Assembly: GCA_032173965.1 (NCBI GenBank)
Contig: JAVUNC010000004.1
Location: 28,281,501-28,345,500 of the forward strand
Source: Sitta carolinensis
Lineage: Eukaryota; Chordata; Aves; Passeriformes; Sittidae
Length of the DNA: 64,000 bases
Reading direction: 5' to 3'
Part shown: piece by piece, positions 49,533 through 60,756 of the stretch
How the letters are laid out: each line of letters begins with the position of its first letter
How positions within the stretch are numbered: position 1 is the stretch's first letter
Translations under genes and position numbers: made by a program
Notes under the pieces: model-generated
Told to the model about the DNA's origin: nothing
Database searches by the model: none
Seen by the model: the letters and a program-made list of their open reading frames with translations, nothing else

Positions 49533-49680
49533 CATCATTACTTACTTTGTTAGAGCATTGTGCTAATAGCAAATAGCACCAAGGTTTTGGGTTCAATCCC
49601 CATATGGCCATTCATTTAAGAATTTGGCTTGATGATCCTTGTGGATCCCTTTCAGTTCAGAATATTCTGTGATCCGTTAT
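49533..49680 (+). mobile_element. tRNA-Ile/CR1 chimeric SINE (TguSINE1-like)
   Basis: The left half resembles a tRNA-Ile gene: GTTAGAGCATTGTGCTAATAGC holds the A-box remnant and an AAT-type anticodon arm (GTGCTAATA.C), and GGGTTCAATCCCC is a near-perfect B box, followed by an acceptor-like ATGGCCA. The right half (AATTTGGCTTGATGATCCTT, GTGGATCCCTTTC, AATATTCTGTGATCC) is a CR1-type 3' tail. This head-tail structure is that of the short SINE described from zebra finch, which would be copied by CR1 machinery. An insertion in the tRNA variable part and loss of the first bases show it is not a working tRNA gene. It supports a passerine origin of the window. Confidence 0.8.
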
Positions 49681-50671
49681 TTGGAGAATGTGATATTTGG
49701 TCTTATAAACGGTGAACATGTAGAGGAATTCGGCCACATGTTTCTAGCAGTTTGATTAAAGGGACACCAAAGCAATCTTTTTTTTAAAAAATGCACAATT
49801 CAAACAGAATCGTCTTTGCTCCAGAGAGACTATGAACTCTCGCCTTTGACAGCAGAGAAGTTTTTACTCCAGGGCCTCTAGAATAAACAGCCAGCAGTAG
49901 CATAGGACATGAAGCTTTCAATGCCACTGAAAACCCTGGCTACAAAACACAGCTGGCACTGTGCTGGATAGCTGTCAAAGTTGCTAATCACATATCAAAA
50001 GTTCAGTTTTATATCCCAGACAGAGATACATACACATCTGTCCATTTTTGAGATATCCAAGTAATGTACTGTAGTGTATAAATCAATGCTACAGCAGTTG
50101 TAAACACTAATGAGCGCAGTGGCTGCTTCCTTAGCTGCAGCTGAGTAATTAGCTGGTAAGAGCGCTGCGCTCACAGAGAGCCATGGCTGTTGGAGGCAGC
50201 TCTACAACAGCAGTGCAACATTGCCAAGAGGTACCCCAGAAAGGCTGTGAAAAAGGGAGCGACAGATTAAAGGGAAAGAAGCAAATACAGAAACAAGCTG
50301 TTCGTGGTCCCTGCGGTGCTTGACGGGTATTTGATCAAGTATCAAAAGAGGAAGAAGTTCTGAAAGGGTGCTGTGCCCTTGCAGGCTGCCACTTCTAGTG
50401 GAACAGACCCTCCCACAAGACTTTCATGTGGAGCAGGAGTAATATTTATCCTGCTTCCCATGTTACTGCCTAATCTCTCATTAGTAACTGCAGTGGCCAA
50501 ACAAGCACTTTCTTTTCATTTGAATGCACTTCAAAGATAGAGAAGTATGAGATCTGACACCAATTTTATCGTGTTTCAGTTTTCTTCAAAGGTTTTTATT
50601 GCCCTCTATTTTGTAGATTTCATTATAATGGACATTTTTTTCTGAAAGTGTTTTTGTATTCATTCTATTTA

Positions 50672-50725
50672 CACTGTGGGAATAGCAAGCATAAACTGCA
50701 CTGTGGGGATAGCAAGCATGAGCTG
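50672..50725. repeat. 27-bp tandem duplication
   Basis: CACTGTGGGAATAGCAAGC followed by ATAAACTG, repeated immediately at 50699-50725 with three substitutions (GGGGATAGC, ATGAGCTG). Confidence 0.9.
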
Positions 50726-52292
50726 TATGATGTCCAGTGCTGGGAAAGACAAGTCTTATTATGATGCAGTTATAGAAGTATGTTTTTAATATGCATATAG
50801 CTGTATCAGATTTTAAGTAAAACTTCTTCACCTAACTTACTATACAAATTAATACTCTATATAAAATTAAATTTTAAAGAAAATTCAATTCTTCACTGAT
50901 ATGCTTTAGTTCCTAATTTTTATCTTTCTATCTCTTAGTCCATCAATATATCTGAAAGCTCCTGTCAAGTGATGCAGGACCTGGTGTCTGAATCTCAGTT
51001 GGCCTATTATCCACTGCTTTGTCCTGTGACCTCTTCCCCTTCCTCTTCTTTATGTTATAAATACTTCAGGGGATGGAGCATCTTTTATTTATGTTTGTAC
51101 AGTGCTATGTAAATATAAAGTGCCATAAGTATATGTTGGTTTTAAATATTTATACTCTACTCATAAAATTCAATGCAGTCAGCAAAATACCAAAGTAGAG
51201 GGTCAAAAATTCCCTAAATGCCTCTCTCACAAGCATCTCCAGAAGGATGGAATAATTTAAATATTTAATAAATTTTTTACTTGACAGGTTGCCATGTTTT
51301 ACTATAAATAAATCAATTTTGAGAAAAGAAATATTAAGGTGTGCTTTGTTTATATGAAAGTACCTTTATATCTACTGCATCTACACTGTTCACTAGCACT
51401 GACATCCAAAAATAGTGAACTCCACCTGTTTCTTCAAATCTCTTATGATTTTTGAAAAATATATTTTTATTCTATATTTAAAAAAAAAAATTATGTAGTT
51501 CTGACTCCTGGGAACAGCTAATGCTTATGGTGAACAGGAGTCTAATTTAGCAGTTTTAAGTACTTCGAAGTCAATCTGAGTGAATTTTAATTTTGTCTCT
51601 ACACTTCCTAGGCAACAAAATAAACATGAATAATTTTATAGATTTTTCAATTTTCCAAAAAGTTCTTCATAGTTCAGTGATTTGTAATAAAAACCTGTCC
51701 TGTTCTGTTCTAAATCAAGCCAGAAATCTTCCACGGACTTTGAAGAGATGGGAGCCGTTATCGTAAAGCTCAACCATAAACAAAAATAAATATGTTTTGA
51801 GCAAAAAACTCTGCTGATTTAGGACCTAATTGACAAAACCTTTGGACACTGAGTGTGGGGTCTGTGAATCTAAAATTGCAACCTCAAAACATTTTGCCCA
51901 ACATATGCTTAAAATTTTTAAAGCCATTACTGATTTTGACATCCAAGTTCCTAAGGGGTCTAAAGTTCTTCCTCTAAAAACACCAGAAATGTTCATTCAA
52001 GTCTCTTAACAGATTCACTGTTATCTCGTATTTTACTTCCCCTAGGATATACCAAATAGACAACTTTATGCTTTTCTTATGTAAGCAGAGAATGCACATA
52101 TATTCTGCTCTGAAGTTCAAGTGCTTTCAGAATATCCTATAAGAATTAAGCTTAAGCTTTTGCCATTTCAGTGGCATCAATTCATCAGAGTATGAGGATG
52201 ATCTTGTAGGAGACAGAAATAAATTTTTAGGTCAAGCATGACAAGTATTTTTGCATACAGGTAACTAATAGGTCTGTTTGTTTTCTTCTTAG

Positions 52293-52336
52293 GGCACATT
52301 GAATCCCTACTGTGTGCTGTGGGATGATTCAAGAAT
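52293..52336 (+). CDS. ADGRB3: ADGRB3 coding exon F (start of GPS motif)
   Basis: A 44-nt micro-sized exon entering in phase 0 and leaving two bases (at) of a split codon. It encodes GTLNPYCVLWDDSR. The acceptor is TGTTTTCTTCTTAG and the donor is GAAT|GTAAGT. The C-V-x-W-D core is the first part of the GPS motif, whose Cys forms one of the disulfides around the autoproteolysis site in adhesion GPCRs. The remaining GPS cysteines, the cleavage-site region and the first transmembrane helix must be encoded more than 11.6 kb downstream, outside the window. If the next exon starts with G the split codon reads Met; the mammalian protein as I recall it has Thr there. Confidence 0.95.
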
Positions 52337-55251
52337 GTAAGTGACAGATGTTTGCTTCTATTGCTATAGCTCAAATATTACAAAGTACCTGACATTATTA
52401 AATAGTTGGTCAGTAAATGGGTTGATACAAGGGCAGAGAAAGTGAACTTTTGACAGAGTGGAAGAACTGGATTCTCCAGTCACTTGGCTTCCTTTTTGTA
52501 GATATAAACTTAAATATTACAATAGATCACCAGAAAGAGGCTATTCACATAGTAATTCTAATCTTTTTCAAGGTTAAAATGAGAATAGCTAAGAACTGTA
52601 GTTCCTTCATGGTAGTTGCTGGGGAACAAGCAAGTGGGTAAACAATGAGACAACTAAGGAAGACTCCTATTTCTGTTACTGCAGGGAGAAATACAATTTT
52701 CAAGTGTGATCCCCACAGCAATCTTCATTTTTGTTGGTTAAAATTTTCATTTAAGTTTATTAAAATAATAGCTGCATTCTAAGCAGTGAAATCTTACTAT
52801 TAGTCTTCTACATTTTTATACATTCTTCTATAGCAAAAAAGAAAATGTTGTTGTAAGAAAGCAAACTGGTAAAATCCACTTATGGTTTAAAATTAATCCC
52901 AAATTTGTGCAGTTGTAATTTGTTGAATTAATCTTTCACAGTTAATCTCTCGTTAAAGTCAAGGTGAACTTTTCGTTGTTGCAGATTAAGTGTTTGAAGA
53001 AGGACCCCTATATGGTTGCCATGTTATTTTATTTTAAAGTTGATGTTGTTCTTCTTATCCAGTTATATTATATATGTCTTATAATACAAACTTATCTACA
53101 GTGCTAGAAATTGCATGATTTTTGTGATTTTGTGAGTGTTTTATCCTTGAGCTTGGATTTGCATCAACATACTGATGGCTGAGAAACAACATTATAGTAC
53201 AGAAATGTGAAACTTTGGACATGATACTAGAAATCTTGCCAAATACAAGTAGTACCATGGTCTGTGCCTCTGCAAAAGAATCATAATACCATTATTTGCC
53301 AGTAACATCTTAGTATTCAATTTCCATGAAACCTGCGGAATGAAGTACATGAAAGGCTTCATATTATGCAGTATTAGGAGCTCATAAAATGCAAAAGATT
53401 TGGAACGCATTCTTTGTTTTCTCTTCACAGTATTTTGCTTATACAGGAGTGGTACAGTGCTTTGTTTATAATTTTTTTATATGGGTTACTTTCAGTACTG
53501 TGTATTTAGAGCACATGCTCTGATTTCACTGTTCCAGTCCAGACTATCAAAGGCACATTGGAGTGTAATTAGACTACTTAAAAAAAACCCCAACACTATG
53601 CTGCATATTTAATAATGCAATTAAAAGATTTTATTCAGGGATTTGGGAAGAATGTGTGAAGTAGTCGCAAACAAATGCATTTTGTGCTTGCCACTTGTTT
53701 TGTATTTGTCTTAGTACTTTTTAGGGAGTTCAGTGCTACGTATAAGTTTCAATATGCTTCAGAATCTAGATTGAAAAGTAAACTTGCAAAACATCTAATT
53801 TACATAAAGCCTACATAAAGTCAGTCTGAGGTTTTTGAGGAAGAAACATGCACTTTTGTGTTCTGAAGGATATATTTTCCGGACATATTATTTAATAGTA
53901 GCTATTGCATATGTTACAAAATGTGAAGACAGGGGGTGTTCCTGGAGATATGTCCGTTTTTAGAAATGATATGAGTCCTGAAATATTCCCAGTAAGATGT
54001 GATGCATCAAGGTCTGCATGGCCAGCACTGTCACTTGTTTTGAACATGTATGTGTGATGTTTTTTTGAGAATGTGCAATAGCAAGAGCAAACTTCTACTT
54101 TGTTCCTCCAACCCTTTGGAGAATATCTCTACTGTTAGCTTATTCAAAATTTATTTTCATATTTTTTATTGCTTTGTTTCATTTTTGTTTGGACCATTTT
54201 ATTTGTATTTGTATTTGGTCAGGAATATTTCAGAATTTGTACTCTGACATTGTGAGTTTTAAATTATGAAAGCTCCATAATGCTGATCCAGTTTCTGTAA
54301 TTTATAAATCTAAACAACTAAATATGTAGAGGACTATACAATTGGTTCGATGCTCATGATTATGCTGGGTTCTTGGTGGCTTGGTTTTCTTTTATTTTTC
54401 TACTTCTTCTAAGTCTCAGGAATTAGTTATCTTCACAAGCAGGCAATTGGATTTGATGGATTAATAGCCTAATTCACATTGCAAATCCTACAGAGCTGTG
54501 ATGTACTTGTGTCCTTCCAAACGGAATAATTTTTGCATAACCAGGATTTGGCAAGCATTTTGGAATAAACTCAACAAAAAGTAGTCTGATTTAGTTGAGG
54601 GTGCTTAACTAATCAATAGTCTGTCATGAGTCAGGTGTTTTAAATTAAGTGGTTTTCAGATGAAAACTCTGCTTTCATCATTGGTATCCAGCCAGCAGCA
54701 ACCTCTAATGGGTTTTTCCATTTTTTTAGCCACTTCTCCCTCACTTTTATCTGCTTTGGAAATTCACATGTGGTAAATTATACTCCCTCCACTGATCTTG
54801 TCAGTTTAATACTTCTCCAGCAGCAAGGAAAGCTTTGTCTGCCTGGATTTTGGACATGCTTTTCAGGAGATTGATCAATGATTACAGTTCTCTGACTTCC
54901 ATCCTTGAAGAAAGTTCTGGAATCTCTTGGATGTTTAATCACACCAGATCATCAAACTTGTTCTACTGCCATTGGTATCTGTGACAATTTGGTCATCCTA
55001 ACTTTGGTAAAAGCAGTTTTCGTCCATTCTTTCTATGGGATTTGGTGATTCTTCCCTCTGATTATATTTTAAAAGGCTTCCCATTTATCAAGCTGGCAGC
55101 CTTTTGCCCTTTCTGTAGGCATCTAGTCAAATGTGTGTACAATATTGAGACAGGAAATAAAGAACAAAAAGTATGTCATGTATTAAACTCAAATCCAATA
55201 ATGCAACATTTTATTTCAGTTTATTATCCCAAAATATAGAGCACATCTCTC

Positions 55252-55895
55252 TGTGGTAGTTGAAACCTGTGAGAGTTCTTTTCTCCCATGTCTCTACCCT
55301 GATAAGGGGAGGCTTTTTTGCATGAGTTCTTGTTAGGAAAGAAGCAGACTGGACTCTTGGTTTTTCTCGTACTTCAGGTTATTTTTCTTTAATCAGGAAT
55401 CTCAGCACACCAGGCTTAACACCAGCTTAGTATGTGGGAGAAGAGTCACAAAAAGAGGCTGAACACAAGGAATTAAGGCTCTTTTAAAGATAATTCACCC
55501 AATCATTACCTAAAACGCACATTATTTCTATTTTCTTACCAATACCTAATTAAACTTCTATTCATGTGGCCCTAGACTGCGGCAAATTGTGACCAATCTT
55601 GTGTCCCAAACACTGCAGAACATGGAGTAGATGAAGAAAGAAGAAGCCTAAAAATGACAAGCATCCTCCATCTTGTCTTCATCCACTTACCATACTAACA
55701 AACCCAAAAATCTAAATTTATCACCCTGTGATAAGTGACATACTATGCCACTATCTAAGCTACACTCTCAAGAACTCTCCTTCAACCCAAAGCCTGGAAA
55801 GCCTTTTCCATGGATGAAGGTTAAAAATAGTGTTTTTCAAGGGGTTCAGATCCCTCAAAACATGCAGAGAAATATTCCCTGTGTTTTAGATTCCA
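55252..55895 (-). mobile_element. Diverged solo LTR E, related to LTR D
   Basis: Shares blocks in order with LTR D: an AACATGGAG.AGATGAAGAAAG-like stretch, CCTCCATCTT, an AAACCCAAAAATCTAAA.TT-like stretch, CACCCTGTGA and GACATACTA. The left end, TGTGGTAGTTGAAACC, is the complement of the usual LTR end ...CTACCACA. The right end is unclear: CCAACA at 55890-55895 would give TG...CA ends but no matching flanks, while an end at 55764 would give CTCTC on both sides but would drop sequence that looks LTR-like. So the start is fairly firm and the end is not. Confidence 0.65.
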
Positions 55896-56449
55896 ACAAA
55901 ACCAGGCTTTTTTATGATTTCTGGTGCTTCCTTTGATACTTCCATCTTCCCTACACAAAGCTGCTAGCATCGGTTGTAAGTGGTGATTTTTCCCCTCAGA
56001 AATGAGTGATAACTTCACCTACTCATTTCAGAAAATATATTCAGATGTTGCCTTCAGTAAACTTCTTGGGATACTGAATACTTCTCCATCTAGTTCATGC
56101 AAAAATTCTTGGAATGTTTCTACTTTGAATTCTAAGGAGAAACAATTCAGTTCCTTAAACCAACCAACCAAAAAATTCAGAAAGAGTTGTGTCTTTTCTC
56201 TTTGCATTATCTAGCATGAGCAAACAATCCCTGCTGCCAGGAGCTGTTTGTGATACATCGGTTCAAGTGTCTCAGTCCACAAAGAGAAGGAAAAGGAGTT
56301 GGTCTGGTAATAGCACTCACTTCCCTACCCCACAGAAGTGATTTTAAAGATTTTAAGATGAAACAAAACTTGAAAGCTATTCTTTTGTCCTTCCTAGCTT
56401 TCTGGAAAGATAAACAAGAAAGGATAGGGAGACAGCAAAAACAGTCCTG

Positions 56450-56705
56450 ACCAACAGCTGGGTCACCTGTCCTGGCTGTGTCTCCTCCAGCCTCCCAAAC
56501 ACTCACAGCCTCCTCACCAGCATGGTGCATGAAAAGCAGAAAAGACCTTGGCTCAGTGTTAGCCCTGCTCAGCAGTAACAAAAACATCTCTATATTATCA
56601 GCCCTGTGTTCAGTACAAATCCAAAACATAACCCCGTACCAGTCACTGTGAAGACAATTTCTATCCCAGTCAAAAGGAGCGCAGTGTATCTCTAGCATCT
56701 ATGAA
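56450..56705 (+). mobile_element. ERV-L-like interspersed fragment
   Basis: The stretch GACCTTGGCTCAGTGTTAGC, CTGCTCAGCAGTAACAAAAA, ATCCAAAACATAACCCCGTA and TCTATCCCAGTCAAAA follows a sequence I recall as common to avian ERV-L type repeats. The borders cannot be fixed. It explains a 163-codon minus-strand open frame (56207-56698), which therefore is not a gene. Confidence 0.4.
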
Positions 56706-58470
56706 AGTTTGGTCTAACAAAACCAGTAATTTGTCTTAGTGGACCCAGTCCCTGGAATCTTGAACCAGGGCACAGAATTCAAAACCCAGTAGGAGGCTGG
56801 AAAGGTAGGTGCCGCAGTACTGACCGTGGGAAGTACCACCCTCACATGCAACCCTCAGCTAACACCACTGCAGTGAGGGCATGGAGGGTGGGGTAGACGT
56901 GCTGGGCCACAGAGAGGAAGTGATACCTCGCATGGGATTTTCCAGAGTGACCAACTGATTAGCAGAATAGTGCAGCTGGTGTTTGTTCTTTGAGAAATGT
57001 GTTGGACATAATGTGGGCACATGTGTTCTCTACAAGATAGAGTCAGTTGTTGATGGTGTGCTTCACATCTGTATGCAGTGCAACACGACATCTCACAGCA
57101 CTGGGTAAGGAAAGGATTTTAGTATTTGAAAGCTCCCTCTGCCAGTTGCTGCCAAAGGATGTTATAACAGTATGACAGCGTTTTATTTCACCATATGTGT
57201 GCTCATAATACTTTGTGCCTGCTGACTATACAGTTGGAAGAAGTACAATGCAATTAGCTGAAATTTTTAATATTGCAAGAATTTTGACCTGGTTCAGTTT
57301 TAGATTAGGACAAATAGAACATCTGCTCTATTTTTTTTTGTCAGTTACTTTGTTAGTTTCCATGGGCAGCAGTTTAGATTTTCTGTGCTTAAGCTATATG
57401 AAAGTATGAATACCCATATATGCAAAATAACAAAATGCATACATTTACATAACTTTACAATTACACTCTAGGCATACTGTAGCATCCTCCATTAAAGCGG
57501 GTTAAAAAAAGTTTACAATTACTTTCTTTTTAATTATCCCCTACTGCTTTAAATTATTTTTCTCCTTTTGCTCCTGGATACAAGTCTGGAGGAATAGTCC
57601 ATTAAAGGAATTCTTCAATACAAATAAATAAGACTCTACCAGCTAATTGTGATTTTCTGCAACTCAGCTTTACAGTATAAACTTGTGTGCACGCAGCAAA
57701 CAACTTACGCATTTTGTTGCCCAGTGGTAAAATCGAAAGGGAACACCGATCTGCAATGTGTCTCCTCTACACTTTGATCTTTAAAACTAATACAATGGAC
57801 CACTTAAGGTTTGGGGTTGTTTTGGGGTTTTTTGGCATTGCCTTGCAAAACTTTGAAAATATGTTCAAGACAACTGTTTATAACTTTTGTCAAAATGTGT
57901 CAAACTAATCATCAAATCATTAGTATATCCTAAGTCAGAATTTTCTTCTGAAAATATTAATAGTAACCTCTCCTTACTTTACATTACTTCACAGTCATAG
58001 TGCTTTTGTCCTCAGAAAGATATTGAGGAAATTGAATGACAGTAAGTATAGTTTGGTGGTACATTCCAGATAAAGCTTTGCTTCTTCCATTGGCCGCAGT
58101 CAGGCTTGTTGGTCCAGCTTTACAGTCAAGACTTTACTTCTGGCACATTTTTCAAGGCAGAAAATTATCTTTCCATGCTAGTTTCTATGCTTATGTTCAT
58201 TAATTAACTTAAAAGATAAATGCCTCACGGAATTCCTATTTTTATGAAGAACTTTCCATAGTGGAACCTATGTGTAATAGCACACTACACATTGTATTCC
58301 TATAGTCCTGTGTACAGACTTGGAAGACTTTACAGAATCTTGTTCTTTTTCCTTAAAATATTATGGAACAAGGAACCTGATTCAAACTCCTTTGCAGACA
58401 ACTAAAAGGCTTTGACTGATTTGAATCAGATCAGATCAAGTGGAGAACCATGCAAGCCATGCAAGACCTA

Positions 58471-58490
58471 AATTTAAAAATTTTTAAATT
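58471..58490. repeat. 20-bp perfect palindrome, A/T only
   Basis: AATTTAAAAATTTTTAAATT equals its own reverse complement. In AT-rich intron this is of little significance. Confidence 0.8.
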
Positions 58491-59098
58491 CACAAACTGC
58501 TAAGATTATACTGTAATGCAGAAAATTAATTCTGAAATATTGTACAATATAAATGGAGTTTCTTTGTGTTGAAAAAGAGTCAGACCAAAATTTTCTTTAA
58601 GTCATACACAAAATGAATCAGTATATATGGGAGGAATTTATAATTTAGTACTTTTTTTATAACACTGCTCTTCACTAACACCTACACAGCCATGGACAGA
58701 GCTTACATGGCGTGCTGAGACAACAAAAAAAAGAAATCAAATTAATTCCTGCTAATAAGTTCACTTTTTAATTTTTACTAGGTGATTAATCAACTCCATT
58801 TGTTGAGAATTCAGTTGCTGTTTATTGCTGGTATGCATATGTAGATTTTCACAAACTAAAAATAGTGGTTTCTTGTAATATCAGGCAATTTAAATTCTGG
58901 AATGTAACTAAAAAGGACAAGTGATTGTATCTTCATAATCAAATTTTGAGATTATAATTGGACTTTTGACAGATTTTTAGTGTATTATGAGGACAAAAGA
59001 GAATTGAGCAGTTTCAATAAACTTTGCTATAGAAAAAAATCAGTCATAATTTGGTTTTGTATTTTGGTTTCCAGAAAAATTAATGGATCTTACTAAGT

Positions 59099-59116
59099 AA
59101 AAAAAAAAAAAAAAAA
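59099..59116. repeat. Poly-A tract of 18 nt
   Basis: An uninterrupted A run followed by TTGTTTTTTTC. No retrocopy is recognised upstream. Confidence 0.9.
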
Positions 59117-60630
59117 TTGTTTTTTTCTTAATAAAATTTCACCAAGAAATGCAACAGACAGGATCTAGAAATCCAGCATGGTGCTGGCCTTGGATTGACT
59201 CATAGGAGAAAACAATTGTTTACCAAATAGAATACAGCTTCCAAAAGTTAAAAATAGTACAATTTCAACTGCAAAAGTTTAGCAGCCTTTCTCATTTATG
59301 TCGTGTACCTTTTAAAGGTTTTTACACCTTTAAATTTAAAAAGCAATTTAAGAGCAAATTTAAAAGCAATTTAACACAGAGGTTCATACCATCCTCCCTG
59401 GCTTACAGCTAGGGGAAAGCAGAGCACGATGAAAGCAAAGCTGCTCACCCAAGTTAACTCATTAAACCCTGGTAGAGTTAGAGTTCCAAATTCCTGAGTC
59501 CTAAGTACAATCTTCCCTAGCTGTTTTCAAAGCCGATATCATTATCCTGCCATGAAGCAGATCTCTGAAGTTTAAATAGTTTTATTATGATATTTTTTTT
59601 TCCTCATTCATTCTGATGATCTCATGGCTGTTCTCTGTTTTGGAGAATTTAGCTCTGTTTATCCAACAGAAGTAGTGCAGAAGCACTAAAGGTCCTTGTA
59701 TTATACCATCCTTAAATAAAAATGAAATCTGCTTGTGCCCCCAAAGAACTTCAATAATCTGGGGAATATTTGCTTGTCCAAGTGAAAAGAGCTGTGCATC
59801 TATTCCTTTGAAAATAGGGGTATAGGTCTTGTGTATAAAATTGCTTGTAAGTAAATCATATTATTTGTTAATTTTAAATTTATTTGCAGTCAGTTAAAAA
59901 AAAAATAAAAAAACCCAAACAAACAAAATAGAACAACAACTGATACAAATATAGCTAGTTTTAGTAATATGATGAGAATATAATATAATATACTACCATG
60001 TATTTTTATTATTTGCAGAGTGTACGTTTACTTGTCTTTACTTGAAAATGTGTAATTTAATTCTCCTGAATTAATAGGTATTCCCTCTGACAAATCAAAC
60101 ATCATGTAATTCATTGAAGTTTGGTCTGTCTTACAGCAAGTGTTCTTTAGCAAAATTACCTTAAATAAATATTTGAAATTGTGTTTTAAAATTCACAAAA
60201 ATTTAAAATTTTAGAGGTCATCTTCCAGTTCTGTCCATTCTTCTTGAATTGTCAACATTGAAATTATATTTCTGCCTGATCAAACTGTAAAACTACACCA
60301 AAACCAGTCAAACACGTGTCCAGTGTAAATCTGCCATATGTTATCAATCTCTATCACAAATATATACGTCCTAATGCTGTATCAGCATCTCACTGACCTC
60401 TCAGGTGTGTTTACACATAATTAATCTTCTGCTGAGACTCTGAGTCAAAGTTGAGCAAGATGAGCAGATTCAAATCTCTTCCCAGACCAGTCACTAGAGG
60501 GAAGCAAAGACCTTCACGTGCCTGTTCATGACGTCAATCAATGTGTAATCCTCACTAACAAAATCTGGTCAGTATTGAATCTAAAAATTTTTTAAAGACT
60601 TACATGTTGAAAAATAAACCCTTGGAAAAT

Positions 60631-60756
<126 letters not shown>

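Larger units (their letters stand above)
47104..52292 (+). other. ADGRB3 intron E-F, 5.2 kb
   Basis: Contains the tRNA/CR1 SINE (49533-49680) and a 27-bp tandem duplication (50672-50725). The rest is AT-rich; I see nothing else in 47104-49530 or 50730-52290. Confidence 0.85.

Noticed and set aside
50146..50215. tRNA-like text (AGCTGGTAAGAGCGCTGCGC)
   Set aside because: It has an A-box-like start, but I could not fold a full cloverleaf or find a B box at the right distance. At most it is a decayed tRNA fragment.
56207..56698. 163-codon minus-strand open frame
   Set aside because: It overlaps an ERV-L-like interspersed stretch, has no recognisable domain, and its Cys/Trp-rich text fits reverse-strand translation of a repeat.
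58471..58490. 20-bp A/T palindrome as a regulatory site
   Set aside because: AT-only palindromes of this size are expected in intron DNA this AT-rich; nothing around it suggests function.
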